DNA from: Pedococcus sp. 5OH_020
GTDB lineage: Bacteria > Actinomycetota > Actinomycetes > Actinomycetales > Dermatophilaceae
DNA length: 64,000 nt
Direction: 5' to 3'
Assembly (NCBI RefSeq): GCF_027812955.1
Contig: NZ_JAPYZV010000007.1
Span: forward strand, 62,001 to 126,000
In this document: positions 25,109 through 32,455 of the stretch, in pieces
How positions within the stretch are numbered: position 1 is the stretch's first letter
Layout of the letters: every line of letters begins with the position of its first letter
Position numbers and translations under genes: made by a program
Notes under the pieces: model-generated
What the model was told of the DNA's origin: nothing
The model's input: the letters and a program-made list of their open reading frames with translations, nothing else
Database searches by the model: none

Positions 25109-25516
25109 TCAGCGGTCGTCGCTGGTCCGGGCCTCACCGTACGCCGCGGGCCGGGCGTAGTCGCCAAGCACCTCGGCGAGCGCGAGGTGACGCCGGGCAT
25201 CGGCGTGCCTGCCCTGTCGCTGGAGGGTCCGGCCGAGCAGCAGGTGGAGGTAGCCGTCGTCCGGTGCAGCTTCCACGAGCTCACGCAGCACCACCTCGGC
25301 CCGCCCCAGCTGCGCCGAGCCGAAGTAGGCCCGGGCCAGCAGGACACGCAGGTCCGTCGTGCCGTGCAGGGGACCATCGGCGGTTCCCTGGGCCTGCGAC
25401 TCCACCTCTGCGACGAGCTGCGCGAGCGCCGTTGCGGCGCCGGCGTACTCGCCGCGGTCGAAAAGGCTCCGGGCCCACGAGAGCCGCAGCGGGAAGGGGC
25501 TGGCCATCGTCGTCAT
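25109..25516 (-). CDS. Small tetratricopeptide-repeat protein
   Basis: 135 residues of helical repeats: LSWARSLFDRGEYAGAATALAQLV (first helix pair), LRVLLARAYFGSAQLGRAEVVLRELV, then YLHLLLGRTLQRQGRHADARRHL fit the TPR pattern at three positions. It probably mediates protein-protein contact. The GAGG before the ATG supports this start. Its TGA forms part of the Shine-Dalgarno of the LLM-hemerythrin gene 9 bp later, so the two are translationally coupled and may work together. Confidence 0.75.
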   Translation of the reverse strand: MTTMASPFPLRLSWARSLFDRGEYAGAATALAQLVAEVESQAQGTADGPLHGTTDLRVLLARAYFGSAQLGRAEVVLRELVEAAPDDGYLHLLLGRTLQRQGRHADARRHLALAEVLGDYARPAAYGEARTSDDR

Positions 25517-25553
25517 GTCGCCTCAACCGCGGTCCCGACCCACCTATTCCTAC

Positions 25554-26087
25554 CTATTCAGCTTCCTGTGCATGACGGGTCTTGAGCTCGCCGCGGACGA
25601 ACTCGACCACGCCGTCGGCGGCGGCGAGGATCTCGGCATACGTCTGTTCGAAGGACGAGTCGTCGCCGTACCAGGGGTCGTCCATGTCGAGCGTTCCGGC
25701 GCGTTCGGCCTCTGGGTCGAAAGACCGGAACATCCGCAGCTTCGCACGGTGCCCGGCCGTGCGGCACAGGGGCAGGAGCTCGCTGAGGTGTCCCGAGTCG
25801 GCCACCAGCACGAGGTCCACGTCGTCGAGCCAGGCCCGCTCGAACTTGCGCGCCACGTGCTCTGCGCCACCCCAGTCGGTATGGCCGTTGCGGGCCAGGA
25901 CCGCCAGGGTCCGGGGGTCCGCCGGGTTGCCGACCTCATACGAGTGCGTGCCGGCAGAGTCGATGGCGACCTCCTCGCCGAGCCCTGCCTCGTCGAACCG
26001 CTGCCGCAGCAGGAACTCAGCCATCGGCGAGCGACAGATGTTGCCGGTGCAGACGACGGTGACGCGGTAGGGGGAGGGTGCTGTCAT
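25554..26087 (-). CDS. Low-molecular-weight protein-tyrosine phosphatase
   Basis: Cytosolic phosphatase with the P-loop CTGNICRS near the N terminus (residues 12-19; C-x5-R-S) and the general-acid aspartate in DPWYGDD (about residue 137). 177 residues, slightly longer than the common 155. Members dephosphorylate tyrosine-phosphorylated proteins, often in exopolysaccharide export or as secreted effectors; the substrate here is unknown. The ATG at 26087 (MTAPSPYRVTVVC) fits the family. An upstream in-frame ATG at 26126 would add 13 unrelated residues. TTGAAT lies 6 nt before the chosen start. Confidence 0.9.
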   Translation of the reverse strand: MTAPSPYRVTVVCTGNICRSPMAEFLLRQRFDEAGLGEEVAIDSAGTHSYEVGNPADPRTLAVLARNGHTDWGGAEHVARKFERAWLDDVDLVLVADSGHLSELLPLCRTAGHRAKLRMFRSFDPEAERAGTLDMDDPWYGDDSSFEQTYAEILAAADGVVEFVRGELKTRHAQEAE

Positions 26088-26183
26088 GACCCCATTCAAC
26101 CCAAGCGCTGCGTTCGCCGCTCGCACGGGTGCGGTCGCCTCAGGTGGTGGCAGGGCCGGCGGCCACGCCGGCCGCCCTGGGCG

Positions 26184-27200
26184 TCAGTCCGGATAGCCGA
26201 GCGGGTTCTCGCGCTGCCAGTGCCACTGGTCCGCGCACATGTCCTCGATCGTCCGGGTCGCCTTCCAGCCCAGCTCGGCCTCGGCGCGCGAGGGGTCGGC
26301 GTACGACGCGGCGATGTCGCCGGCCCGCCGTCCGACGATCTCGTACGGCAGGTCGTGGCCACAGGCCTTCTCGAAGGCCTTCAGCACCTCCAGCACGCTG
26401 GTGCCGTGCCCGGTCCCCAGGTTCCAGGTGGAGACCCGGTCCTCGCTCGTCCCCAGCTTGTTCAGCGCCGCCAGGTGACCCGCCGCGAGGTCCTCCACGT
26501 GGATGTAGTCCCGCAGCGCTGTGCCGTCGGGGGTGGGGTAGTCGTTGCCGAAGACGCGCAGCTTGTCCAGCTTGCCGACCGCCACCTGCGCGATGAAGGG
26601 CATGAGGTTGTTGGGGATTCCCTGCGGATCCTCCCCGATGGTGCCCGAGGCGTGGGCCCCCACCGGGTTGAAGTAGCGCAGCAGCGCGATCCTCCACCGC
26701 TCGTCGGTCGTAGCGACGTCGCGCAGCACCTGCTCGATCATCACCTTGGTCCAGCCGTACGGGTTCGTGGCGGAAGTGGGGAACTCCTCCTTCATGGGCA
26801 CCGGCGCCTTGTCTCCGTAGACGGTGGCGGAGGAGGAGAACACGAGCTTGAAGCAGCCGTGCCGCTGCATGGCCCGCACGAGCGCGAACGTGGAGTCGAG
26901 GTTGTTCTGGTAGTACTCCAGCGGCACCGTCACGCTCTCGCCCACCGCCTTGAGACCGGCGAAGTGGATCACCGCGTCGAACTGCCGTTCGGCGAAGAGC
27001 GACTCCGTCTTGTCGCGGTCGGTGAGGTCGAACGCATGGACCTCCAGCGGCTTGCCGACCAGTGCCTCGAGCCGTGGCACGACCGTGGGCTTGGCGTTGG
27101 CGAAGCTGTCGACGACCACGACATCGTGCCCTGCGGCGGCAAGCTGGACGACGGTGTGGGACCCGATGTAGCCGGCACCGCCGGTGACCAAGACGCGCAT
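26184..27200 (-). CDS. galE: UDP-glucose 4-epimerase
   Basis: Interconverts UDP-glucose and UDP-galactose for galactose use and cell-wall glycans. Extended SDR fold of 338 residues: NAD motif GGAGYIGSH (7-15), FANAKPTV near residue 34, catalytic serine/threonine in SSSATVYGD (about 124-132) and the YxxxK pair in NPYGWTK (about 148-154). No other Leloir gene is adjacent. The ATG at 27200 is leaderless: TACGGT lies 6 nt upstream. Confidence 0.95.
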   Translation of the reverse strand: MRVLVTGGAGYIGSHTVVQLAAAGHDVVVVDSFANAKPTVVPRLEALVGKPLEVHAFDLTDRDKTESLFAERQFDAVIHFAGLKAVGESVTVPLEYYQNNLDSTFALVRAMQRHGCFKLVFSSSATVYGDKAPVPMKEEFPTSATNPYGWTKVMIEQVLRDVATTDERWRIALLRYFNPVGAHASGTIGEDPQGIPNNLMPFIAQVAVGKLDKLRVFGNDYPTPDGTALRDYIHVEDLAAGHLAALNKLGTSEDRVSTWNLGTGHGTSVLEVLKAFEKACGHDLPYEIVGRRAGDIAASYADPSRAEAELGWKATRTIEDMCADQWHWQRENPLGYPD

Positions 27201-27206
27201 GGGACA

Positions 27207-27212
27207 ACCGTA
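27207..27212 (-). promoter_or_regulatory. -10 hexamer of leaderless galE
   Basis: TACGGT on the minus strand, then 6 nt, then the ATG at 27200. It lies in the 18-bp gap after the PaaI-like gene, so galE has its own promoter as well as possible read-through. Confidence 0.45.
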
Positions 27213-27218
27213 TGCTGG

Positions 27219-27638
27219 TCAGGCTCGCGCTGCCCCGGAGGACAGGCTTCGGGACCTGCCGCGGAACTCCGCGACGAGCGCCCCGTCGGACTCGCGGATG
27301 ACCGTGACATCCGTGAGACCGCTGCGGCCGTAAGCCGCTCGCTGTATGCCCTCGGCGACCAGCACGTCGCCACGCCGGGCGGCGGCGACGAAGGTGATGT
27401 CCGCGCCTGCCGCCACCGTCAGCGCTCCCCGGCTGTTGCAGACGAGCGCGAAGGTGGAGTCGGCCAGGGTGAAGATGAAACCGCCGTGCGCGATGTCGTG
27501 GCCTTTGACCATGGAGTCGGTGACCCGCATCGTGACGACCGCGTGGTCGGTCTCGATGGTCACGGCCCGCATCCCCAGCTCGCGTGACGCTCGGTCGTCG
27601 GCCCACATCCTGCGCACATGGCTGAGGTCCTCGTCCAT
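27219..27638 (-). CDS. paaI: PaaI-type hotdog thioesterase
   Basis: 139-residue single hotdog-domain protein. HGGFIFTLADSTFALVCNSRG (about 62-81) is the hallmark of PaaI, with the catalytic Asp in the central helix, and GADITFVAAARRGD follows. PaaI hydrolyses hydroxyphenylacetyl-CoA thioesters, rescuing CoA in phenylacetate catabolism. It is divergent from paaN with 40 bp between starts, which supports the pathway assignment. The start at 27638 is chosen on family length and a TACGTT hexamer 7 nt upstream. Confidence 0.87.
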   Translation of the reverse strand: MDEDLSHVRRMWADDRASRELGMRAVTIETDHAVVTMRVTDSMVKGHDIAHGGFIFTLADSTFALVCNSRGALTVAAGADITFVAAARRGDVLVAEGIQRAAYGRSGLTDVTVIRESDGALVAEFRGRSRSLSSGAARA

Positions 27639-27645
27639 GCCGGCC

Positions 27646-27671
27646 AACGTAGTCCGAGCGGCGCCTACGAT
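27646..27671. promoter_or_regulatory. Divergent leaderless promoters of paaI and paaN
   Basis: TACGTT on the minus strand (27651-27646) precedes the paaI ATG by 7 nt; TACGAT on the plus strand (27666-27671) precedes the paaN ATG at 27679 by 7 nt. The two -10 elements are only 14 bp apart, so the polymerases should compete and a single regulator could control both. Confidence 0.5.
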
Positions 27672-27678
27672 GGCTGGC

Positions 27679-29421
27679 ATGACCACGGCAACGGCGCCCA
27701 CCCAGTCCCAGCAGCCCCAGAGCCACCCTCTCGTCGACCGGCATGCCGGGGTGCTGCAGGAGGCCACCGCCGCCCTCGCGGGACGTTCCTACTTCTCGCG
27801 CTACCCCGAGTCGCCGTCACCTCGGGTGTACGGCGCGGGGGCCGCCGAACAGGGCCAGGCGGCATACGAGGCCTTGTTGGACAAGGCCTTCGGCGCACTG
27901 GGGGAGGTGGCGACCGACGGTGGCTGGGTCGGCGAGGAGGTCTCGCCGTACGGGCCGGCCCTGGGCGTCACCTACCCCCACCTGGAGGTCGACCGTGCGA
28001 TCGAGGTGGCCCAGGCCGCCCTGCCGCGGTGGCGGGACGCCGGAGCACGGACGCGGGCGGCGGTCTGCGTCGAGATCATCGATGCCATCAACACGCGGTC
28101 GTTCGAGATCGGGCACTCCGTCATGCACACCACGGGCCAGCCGTTCGTCATGGCCTTCCAGGCCGCCGGACCACACGCCCAGGACCGGGCTCTGGAGGCC
28201 GTCGCCGCCGGGCTGGCCGAGCAGGAGCGCATCCCCGCCTCGGTGGTGTGGGAGAAGCCAGGCCGAGACAAGCAGGGCAACCCTGCCCCCATCCGCCTGC
28301 AGAAGGACTACCGCGTCGTGCCCCGTGGCGTCGCGCTGGTCATCGGCTGCAACACCTTCCCCACCTGGAACGGGTACCCCGGGCTCTTCGCCTCCCTCGT
28401 CACCGGGAACCCCGTCATCGTGAAGCCGCACCCCCGGGCGATCCTGCCCCTGGCGATCTCCGTGGCGGTGGGTCGCGAGGTGCTCGCCGGAGCGGGATTC
28501 AGCCCGGACCTGCTGCAGCTGGCGCCCGAGGCGGAAGGCGAAGGCCTGGCCAAGGTGCTCGCGCAGCGGGACGAGGTGCGCATCATCGACTACACCGGAG
28601 GTCCGGGGTTCGGGACCTGGCTCGAACAGACCGCCGCGGGAGCCGGCAAGCAGGTCTATACGGAGAAGGCGGGGGTGAACACCGTCGTGGTCGACTCGAC
28701 GGACAACCTGCGGGGCGTGCTCGGGAACCTCGCGTTCTCCCTGGCGCTGTACTCGGGTCAGATGTGCACCACCCCGCAGAACATCTACGTGCCGCGCGAG
28801 GGCATCCGGACCGACGAGGGCATGCTGTCGTTCCAGGAGTTCGGAGCCAAGCTGGCGGCCGCGGTCGGGAAGCTCACCGGCGACGACGCCCGGGCTGTGG
28901 AGCTGCTCGGCGCCACGGTCAACGACGGGGTCCGGGCGAACGCCGAGGGGCTCGCCGCGCTGGCTCGGGAGGCCGGCGGCGAGGTGGTGCTCGACTCCCG
29001 CGCGGTCGTTCACCCGACCTTCCCCGAGGCGGTCGTCAGGGCGCCCGGGCTGGTCAGCCTCGACGTCAGCCGCGAGGACGTCTACACCCAGGAGTGCTTC
29101 GGGCCGGTCAGCTTCCTCATCGGGACCGCGGGCACGGAGCAGTCGCTGGCGCAGTTCCGAGACACCGTGCGGGAACACGGTGCCATGACGGCAGCGGTGT
29201 ACTCCACCGACGAACAGGTCCTCGACGACGCCCGGGAGGCGGCTGCCGACGCCGGCGTCGCACTCTCGGAGAACCTCACCGGTGCCGTCTTCGTGAACCA
29301 GACCGCGGCCTTCTCGGACCTGCACGGCACGGGCGCGAACCCGGCCGCCAACGCGGCATACGTCGACACGGCCTTCGTGGCGAACCGGTTCCGGGTCGTC
29401 ACCTCACGCCGCCACGTCTGA
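27679..29421 (+). CDS. paaN: Phenylacetic acid degradation protein PaaN (aldehyde dehydrogenase superfamily)
   Basis: 580 residues with the aldehyde dehydrogenase fold. CNTFPTWNGYPGLFASLVTG and VIVKPHPRAILP are in the NAD-binding domain, TEKAGVNTVVVD holds the general-base glutamate, and the catalytic cysteine is in SGQMCTTPQNIYVP. PaaN works in the ring-opened part of phenylacetate catabolism, oxidising or hydrolysing the oxepin-derived aldehyde. The rest of the pathway (paaABCDE, paaK, paaG) is not in this window. The start at 27679 fits a leaderless transcript; ATG 27670 in the same frame would add three residues. Confidence 0.92.
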   Translation: MTTATAPTQSQQPQSHPLVDRHAGVLQEATAALAGRSYFSRYPESPSPRVYGAGAAEQGQAAYEALLDKAFGALGEVATDGGWVGEEVSPYGPALGVTYPHLEVDRAIEVAQAALPRWRDAGARTRAAVCVEIIDAINTRSFEIGHSVMHTTGQPFVMAFQAAGPHAQDRALEAVAAGLAEQERIPASVVWEKPGRDKQGNPAPIRLQKDYRVVPRGVALVIGCNTFPTWNGYPGLFASLVTGNPVIVKPHPRAILPLAISVAVGREVLAGAGFSPDLLQLAPEAEGEGLAKVLAQRDEVRIIDYTGGPGFGTWLEQTAAGAGKQVYTEKAGVNTVVVDSTDNLRGVLGNLAFSLALYSGQMCTTPQNIYVPREGIRTDEGMLSFQEFGAKLAAAVGKLTGDDARAVELLGATVNDGVRANAEGLAALAREAGGEVVLDSRAVVHPTFPEAVVRAPGLVSLDVSREDVYTQECFGPVSFLIGTAGTEQSLAQFRDTVREHGAMTAAVYSTDEQVLDDAREAAADAGVALSENLTGAVFVNQTAAFSDLHGTGANPAANAAYVDTAFVANRFRVVTSRRHV

Positions 29422-29442
29422 CTTCCCCGCCGCCCTTCCCCC

Positions 29443-29517
29443 ACCGGACTCACGAATTTGTGAGTGTCGAGGTCGCAAGCGGCTCGACACTCATAAAAAG
29501 GTGAGTCCGGTCGAGGG
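29443..29517. repeat. Nested palindrome, copy 1 (left of the AbiEi/DUF559-like gene)
   Basis: A 75-bp element with outer arms CCGGACTCAC (29444-29453) and GTGAGTCCGG (29501-29510), and inner arms TGAGTGTCGAG (29461-29471) and CTCGACACTCA (29483-29493), all perfect. The inner stem can extend through TTTG/TAAA, and CGC-AA-GCG closes the tip. It aligns without gaps to the 75 bp at 30587-30661 (52 identities counted by hand). The stop codon of the minus-strand nuclease-like gene (29493-29491) lies in the inner stem. It also separates that gene from convergent paaN and may act as a terminator. Confidence 0.8.
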
Positions 29518-30486
29518 GGTGGAGCGCCAAAGGCCCGTGAACCGGGAAGCGTCGCCGGCTCTGCGCGCAGACCAGACGGCGTGCTGGACGGACCGCGGGC
29601 GCTCGAGCAAGTCCCGCAGCTCGAAGCGGACCACCGTCAGCCCCACGTTGGTCAGGTCGTTGTGACGCGACTTCTCTCTCCAGAAGGTCGAACCGATCCC
29701 TTCACCATCGTCGTCCTGGTACTTCGCGCGACCGTCGAGCTCGAGCACCGTGGCATCGTCCTTCCACCCTCCGTCGACGCGACCCAGGAACAGCCCGCCG
29801 AGATCCTCGATGACGACCTGTGGCTCCGGCAGGTTGACTCCCCACTCGTGGAAGCGGACGGACCCCCAGGACTCGAGCCAGGACTCCCGTCGGCCGTCGA
29901 CCAGCATCAGCGACGCACGAGCCCGCGGCTTACCGCGCCAGCGACGCTGTGACTCCAAGACGGCCCGCACGTCCTGCGGAGCCGTGAGACCCCGGTGGAG
30001 CGCGGCATCCGCGATCGGTACGGAGACCCGAGGCCCGAAGCTGCGTAGGCAGTCGGCGACGGTCCACGCTGTGCTCGTGACGACAAGCCCGTCGGCGAGG
30101 TCCAGCTCGGGCTCGACGGAGTCGCAGTGGTGGAGCACCGCGCCGTGGGGAGTGCGCGAGCGCTGCGTGGAGTGGATCGTCGTCAGGTGGACGGGTCCCG
30201 CCGGCCCCATGGGCAGAGGCAGGCCGTATGCGGCGGCCGCGGTGAGGTGGCTCGCGGCATACCCCGTGGTGAACCGGTCGAGGGCTACGCGAGCCTCGCT
30301 GACGTGGCGTGCCGAGCGGGCCTCGGGCGCGACGGGCTCCGCCCTCTCATAGGTGCCGTGGCGCAGCCGGCGGACGAGGCCGCGACGCACCCACGTACGC
30401 AGCCGTACGTCGCTGACGCCCGCCTCGACCGCCTGGCGTCGGGTGAAGATGTCCGGCAGCAGGTCTGGATGCACCCGTCCGAGCAT
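29491..30486 (-). CDS. AbiEi-like winged-helix protein with DUF559/Vsr-like nuclease domain
   Basis: 331 residues. The N terminus (about 10-55: LLPDIFTRRQAVEAG to RGLVRRLRHGTYERA) matches the AbiEi antitoxin-type winged helix. The middle (about 85-170) resembles AbiEi C-terminal regions. The last 130 residues resemble DUF559/Vsr-like endonucleases, with Asp in GRVDGGWKDDA and ELDGRAKY giving a PD-(D/E)xK-like set. No AbiEii nucleotidyltransferase partner is next to it. The start at 30486 is the first methionine fitting the family; I see no strong Shine-Dalgarno. It is bracketed by two homologous palindromes in the same orientation, and its last seven codons lie in one of them. Stand-alone defence protein or part of a palindromic mobile unit; both are inferences. 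Confidence 0.72.
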   Translation of the reverse strand: MLGRVHPDLLPDIFTRRQAVEAGVSDVRLRTWVRRGLVRRLRHGTYERAEPVAPEARSARHVSEARVALDRFTTGYAASHLTAAAAYGLPLPMGPAGPVHLTTIHSTQRSRTPHGAVLHHCDSVEPELDLADGLVVTSTAWTVADCLRSFGPRVSVPIADAALHRGLTAPQDVRAVLESQRRWRGKPRARASLMLVDGRRESWLESWGSVRFHEWGVNLPEPQVVIEDLGGLFLGRVDGGWKDDATVLELDGRAKYQDDDGEGIGSTFWREKSRHNDLTNVGLTVVRFELRDLLERPRSVQHAVWSARRAGDASRFTGLWRSTPSTGLTFL

Positions 30487-30586
30487 CAGGCTGATCTGGT
30501 CCCTGCAGGGCGCCGACGAGACGTCCTGTGGACTGGCGAGCCTCGTGCCAGGTCCTGTGCCCTCACTTCCTCGGTTCCCTCGCCCG

Positions 30587-30661
30587 ACCAGACTCGGGAT
30601 CTTGTGCGTGTCGGGCCTTCGGCGGACGAGACACGCACAACAACGTGAGTCTGGTCGAGGG
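30587..30661. repeat. Nested palindrome, copy 2 (right of the AbiEi/DUF559-like gene)
   Basis: Same length and orientation as copy 1. Outer arms are CGACCAGACTC (30585-30595) and GAGTCTGGTCG (30647-30657); inner arms are TTGTGCGTGTC (30602-30612) and GACACGCACAA (30630-30640); all perfect. Two stem pairs differ from copy 1 by compensatory change: G-C to A-T in the outer stem and A-T to C-G in the inner stem. It sits in the 306-bp gap (30487-30792) between the nuclease-like gene and the holin-like gene. That gap otherwise holds a G-rich stretch (30658-30690), the short repeats below, and no convincing gene. Confidence 0.8.
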
Positions 30662-30698
30662 ACGGGGGCGGGAGGGGACGGAAGGGGACGGCCGCGCG

Positions 30699-30755
30699 AA
30701 GGTGAGTGCAGGCAGGTCAGTGAGCCGGAAGGTGAGTGCAGGAAAGTGAGTCCGG
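30699..30755 (+). repeat. Short direct repeats of the GTGAG motif
   Basis: AAGGTGAGTGCAGG occurs at 30699-30712 and again at 30729-30742 (period 30). Between them is AGTGAGCCGG (30719-30728), and after them GTGAGTCCGG (30746-30755), which is identical to the right outer arm of palindrome copy 1. They lie between copy 2 and the next gene and may be degenerate half-sites of the same element. Confidence 0.65.
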
Positions 30756-30792
30756 CCGGGTATGGCGCCGCGTCGTCTGGCACTATCGCGCC

Positions 30793-31173
30793 ATGGGCTT
30801 CCTCATCAAGATCGCGGTCAATGCCGTGGCGTTGTGGGTGGCGGCGTGGCTGGTCCCGGGCATCACCTTCGGTGCGGGGAAGTTCGGCTCGAGGTTCGCC
30901 ACGGTCATCCTGGTCGCCCTGGTCTTCGGCCTCGTGAACGCGGTCGTGAAACCGGTGGCGAAGTTCCTCAGCTTCCCGTTCATCATCCTCACGCTGGGCC
31001 TCTTCACCTTCATCGTGAACGCGTTCATGCTCCAGCTCACCGAGTGGCTCTCGAGCCCACTGGGGCTGTCGTTCGCCATCAGGCACTTCTTCTGGGACGC
31101 CGTGCTGGGCGCACTGGTCATCACCATCGTCTCGATGGTCCTGGGCTGGGTCATCCCGGACCGCGACGAGTAG
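30793..31173 (+). CDS. Phage holin 4-type small membrane protein
   Basis: 126 residues with four hydrophobic helices (about 4-22, 31-52, 58-80, 92-116). [22 protein letters not shown] and [21 protein letters not shown] are typical of the phage holin family 4 superfamily, which is chromosomal and widespread in bacteria; no phage genes are nearby and lysis is not implied. Function is unknown. The ATG at 30793 is chosen because CACTAT lies 6 nt upstream and the membrane helix starts at once; longer frames read back into the GTGAG repeats. Confidence 0.85.
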   Translation: MGFLIKIAVNAVALWVAAWLVPGITFGAGKFGSRFATVILVALVFGLVNAVVKPVAKFLSFPFIILTLGLFTFIVNAFMLQLTEWLSSPLGLSFAIRHFFWDAVLGALVITIVSMVLGWVIPDRDE

Positions 31174-31277
31174 ACGGGCCCCCTTACCCACGCGAGGCAG
31201 CTGTCGCGCGGCACCGCCGCACTCCATCGCCGAACGCCGCGCACACGAGAGCCGAGTGGGGCCGGTTCGGCGCCGCC

Positions 31278-31283
31278 TACAGT
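31278..31283 (+). promoter_or_regulatory. -10 hexamer of leaderless hisC-like gene
   Basis: TACAGT, then 6 nt (GATGCC), then the ATG at 31290. Confidence 0.5.
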
Positions 31284-31289
31284 GATGCC

Positions 31290-32375
31290 ATGACTGACAG
31301 TGATGTCCGCCTGCGGGCAGCCCTCGACCAGGTGCCCTCCTACATCCCGGGAAAGCCCGCCGCTGCGCAGGACGGGGTTACGGCGTACAAGGTGTCCTCC
31401 AACGAGAACCCCTACCCCCCACTGCCGTCCGTCCTCAAGGTCGTCCAGGAGGCCGCGGCGACGATCAACCGGTACCCCGACATGGCAGTCACCGAGCTGA
31501 CCCAGGCTCTGGCGGACTCGCTGGAGGTGCCGGTGGAGCACATCGCGACGGGAACCGGGTCCGTGGGCGTCCTCGGCCAGGTCATCACCGCGACCTGCGA
31601 CCCGGGTGACGAGGTGGTCTACGCGTGGCGCTCCTTCGAGGCGTACCCCATCGTCACGGCGCTCGCCGGAGCCACCTCGGTGCAGGTCGGGCTCGACGAG
31701 CGGGCCCGGCACCGCCTGGACGCCATGCGCGCCGCGATCACCGACCGGACGAAGGTCGTCATCGTCTGCACGCCCAACAACCCCACCGGCCCCATGGTCA
31801 CGCACACCGAGCTCGAGCGGTTCGTCGACGCGGTGCCGAGCCGCGTGCTCGTCGTGGTCGACGAGGCGTACGTCGAGTTCGTCACGGGTGACGACGCTCC
31901 TCGCAGCCTGGAGCTGTACCGGCAGCGACCCAACGTGATGGTGCTGCGCACGTTCTCCAAGGCCTACGGCCTGGCCGGCCTGCGGGTCGGGTACGCGGTG
32001 GCCCACCCGCCCGTGGCGTCGGCGCTGCGCAAGACGGCAACGCCGTTCGGCGTCAGCTCCATCGCCCAGGCCGCAGCGGTGGCGTCCCTGGCGGCCTTCG
32101 ACGAGCTGAAGGAGCGGGTCGACGCACTCGTCGCGGAACGCACCAGGGTGGTCGGGGCCCTGCGGGGCCAGGGCTGGGCCGTCCCGGACAGCGAGGCGAA
32201 CTTCGTGTGGTTCCCGCTCGGCCACCGGTCCGGCGACTTCGCCGCAGCAGCGCAACAGGCAGGGCTCACGTTGCGCCAGTACGGCAACGACGGCGTACGC
32301 GCCACGATCGGGGAGCGTGAGGCCAACGACGTCCTCGTCCGAGTCGCCGGGGAGTTCCTCCGGTCCTCCACGTAG
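31290..32375 (+). CDS. hisC: Histidinol-phosphate / aromatic amino acid aminotransferase
   Basis: Class I/II PLP aminotransferase of 361 residues. [13 protein letters not shown] is the usual N-terminal substrate segment, [10 protein letters not shown] (about 158-167) contacts PLP, DEAYVEF follows, and the PLP lysine is in [14 protein letters not shown] (about 223). It could be HisC or the actinobacterial aromatic aminotransferase Pat, which are difficult to separate by sequence; no his operon is adjacent, which leans towards Pat. The start at 31290 is supported by the leaderless hexamer. Confidence 0.88.
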   Translation: MTDSDVRLRAALDQVPSYIPGKPAAAQDGVTAYKVSSNENPYPPLPSVLKVVQEAAATINRYPDMAVTELTQALADSLEVPVEHIATGTGSVGVLGQVITATCDPGDEVVYAWRSFEAYPIVTALAGATSVQVGLDERARHRLDAMRAAITDRTKVVIVCTPNNPTGPMVTHTELERFVDAVPSRVLVVVDEAYVEFVTGDDAPRSLELYRQRPNVMVLRTFSKAYGLAGLRVGYAVAHPPVASALRKTATPFGVSSIAQAAAVASLAAFDELKERVDALVAERTRVVGALRGQGWAVPDSEANFVWFPLGHRSGDFAAAAQQAGLTLRQYGNDGVRATIGEREANDVLVRVAGEFLRSST

Positions 32376-32455
32376 GCGGCGTCCCAGCACGCGGCGCGTC
32401 CGCGACTGACTCCCCTTGCCATGCCCCCGCGGCCGTCCCCGGGCAGACTGGGGCC

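Noticed and set aside
23480-27587. Very long open frames on the plus strand opposite the LLM-hemerythrin, phosphatase and galE genes (over 700 codons each)
   Set aside because: They are mirror frames of minus-strand genes with recognisable domains, have biased Arg/Gly/Val/Asp composition, no domains, and are a known artefact of very high GC. The same applies to 1084-2793 (+), 38077-40224 (+) and 4198-5436 (+).
29448-29465. Alternative simple palindrome ACTCAC-GAATTT-GTGAGT in copy 1
   Set aside because: It is not preserved in copy 2, whereas the nested stems are preserved by compensatory changes, so I treat the nested fold as the conserved structure.
29491-30486. A complete AbiE toxin-antitoxin pair
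   Set aside because: No AbiEii-type nucleotidyltransferase gene lies on either side; the flanks are paaN and a holin-like protein.
29443-30661. Insertion sequence with inverted terminal repeats
   Set aside because: The two palindromes are in the same orientation and the gene between them has no transposase motifs; no target-site duplication was visible by eye.
30793-31173. Prophage remnant based on a holin-like gene
   Set aside because: This family is chromosomal and widespread, and no other phage gene is in the window.
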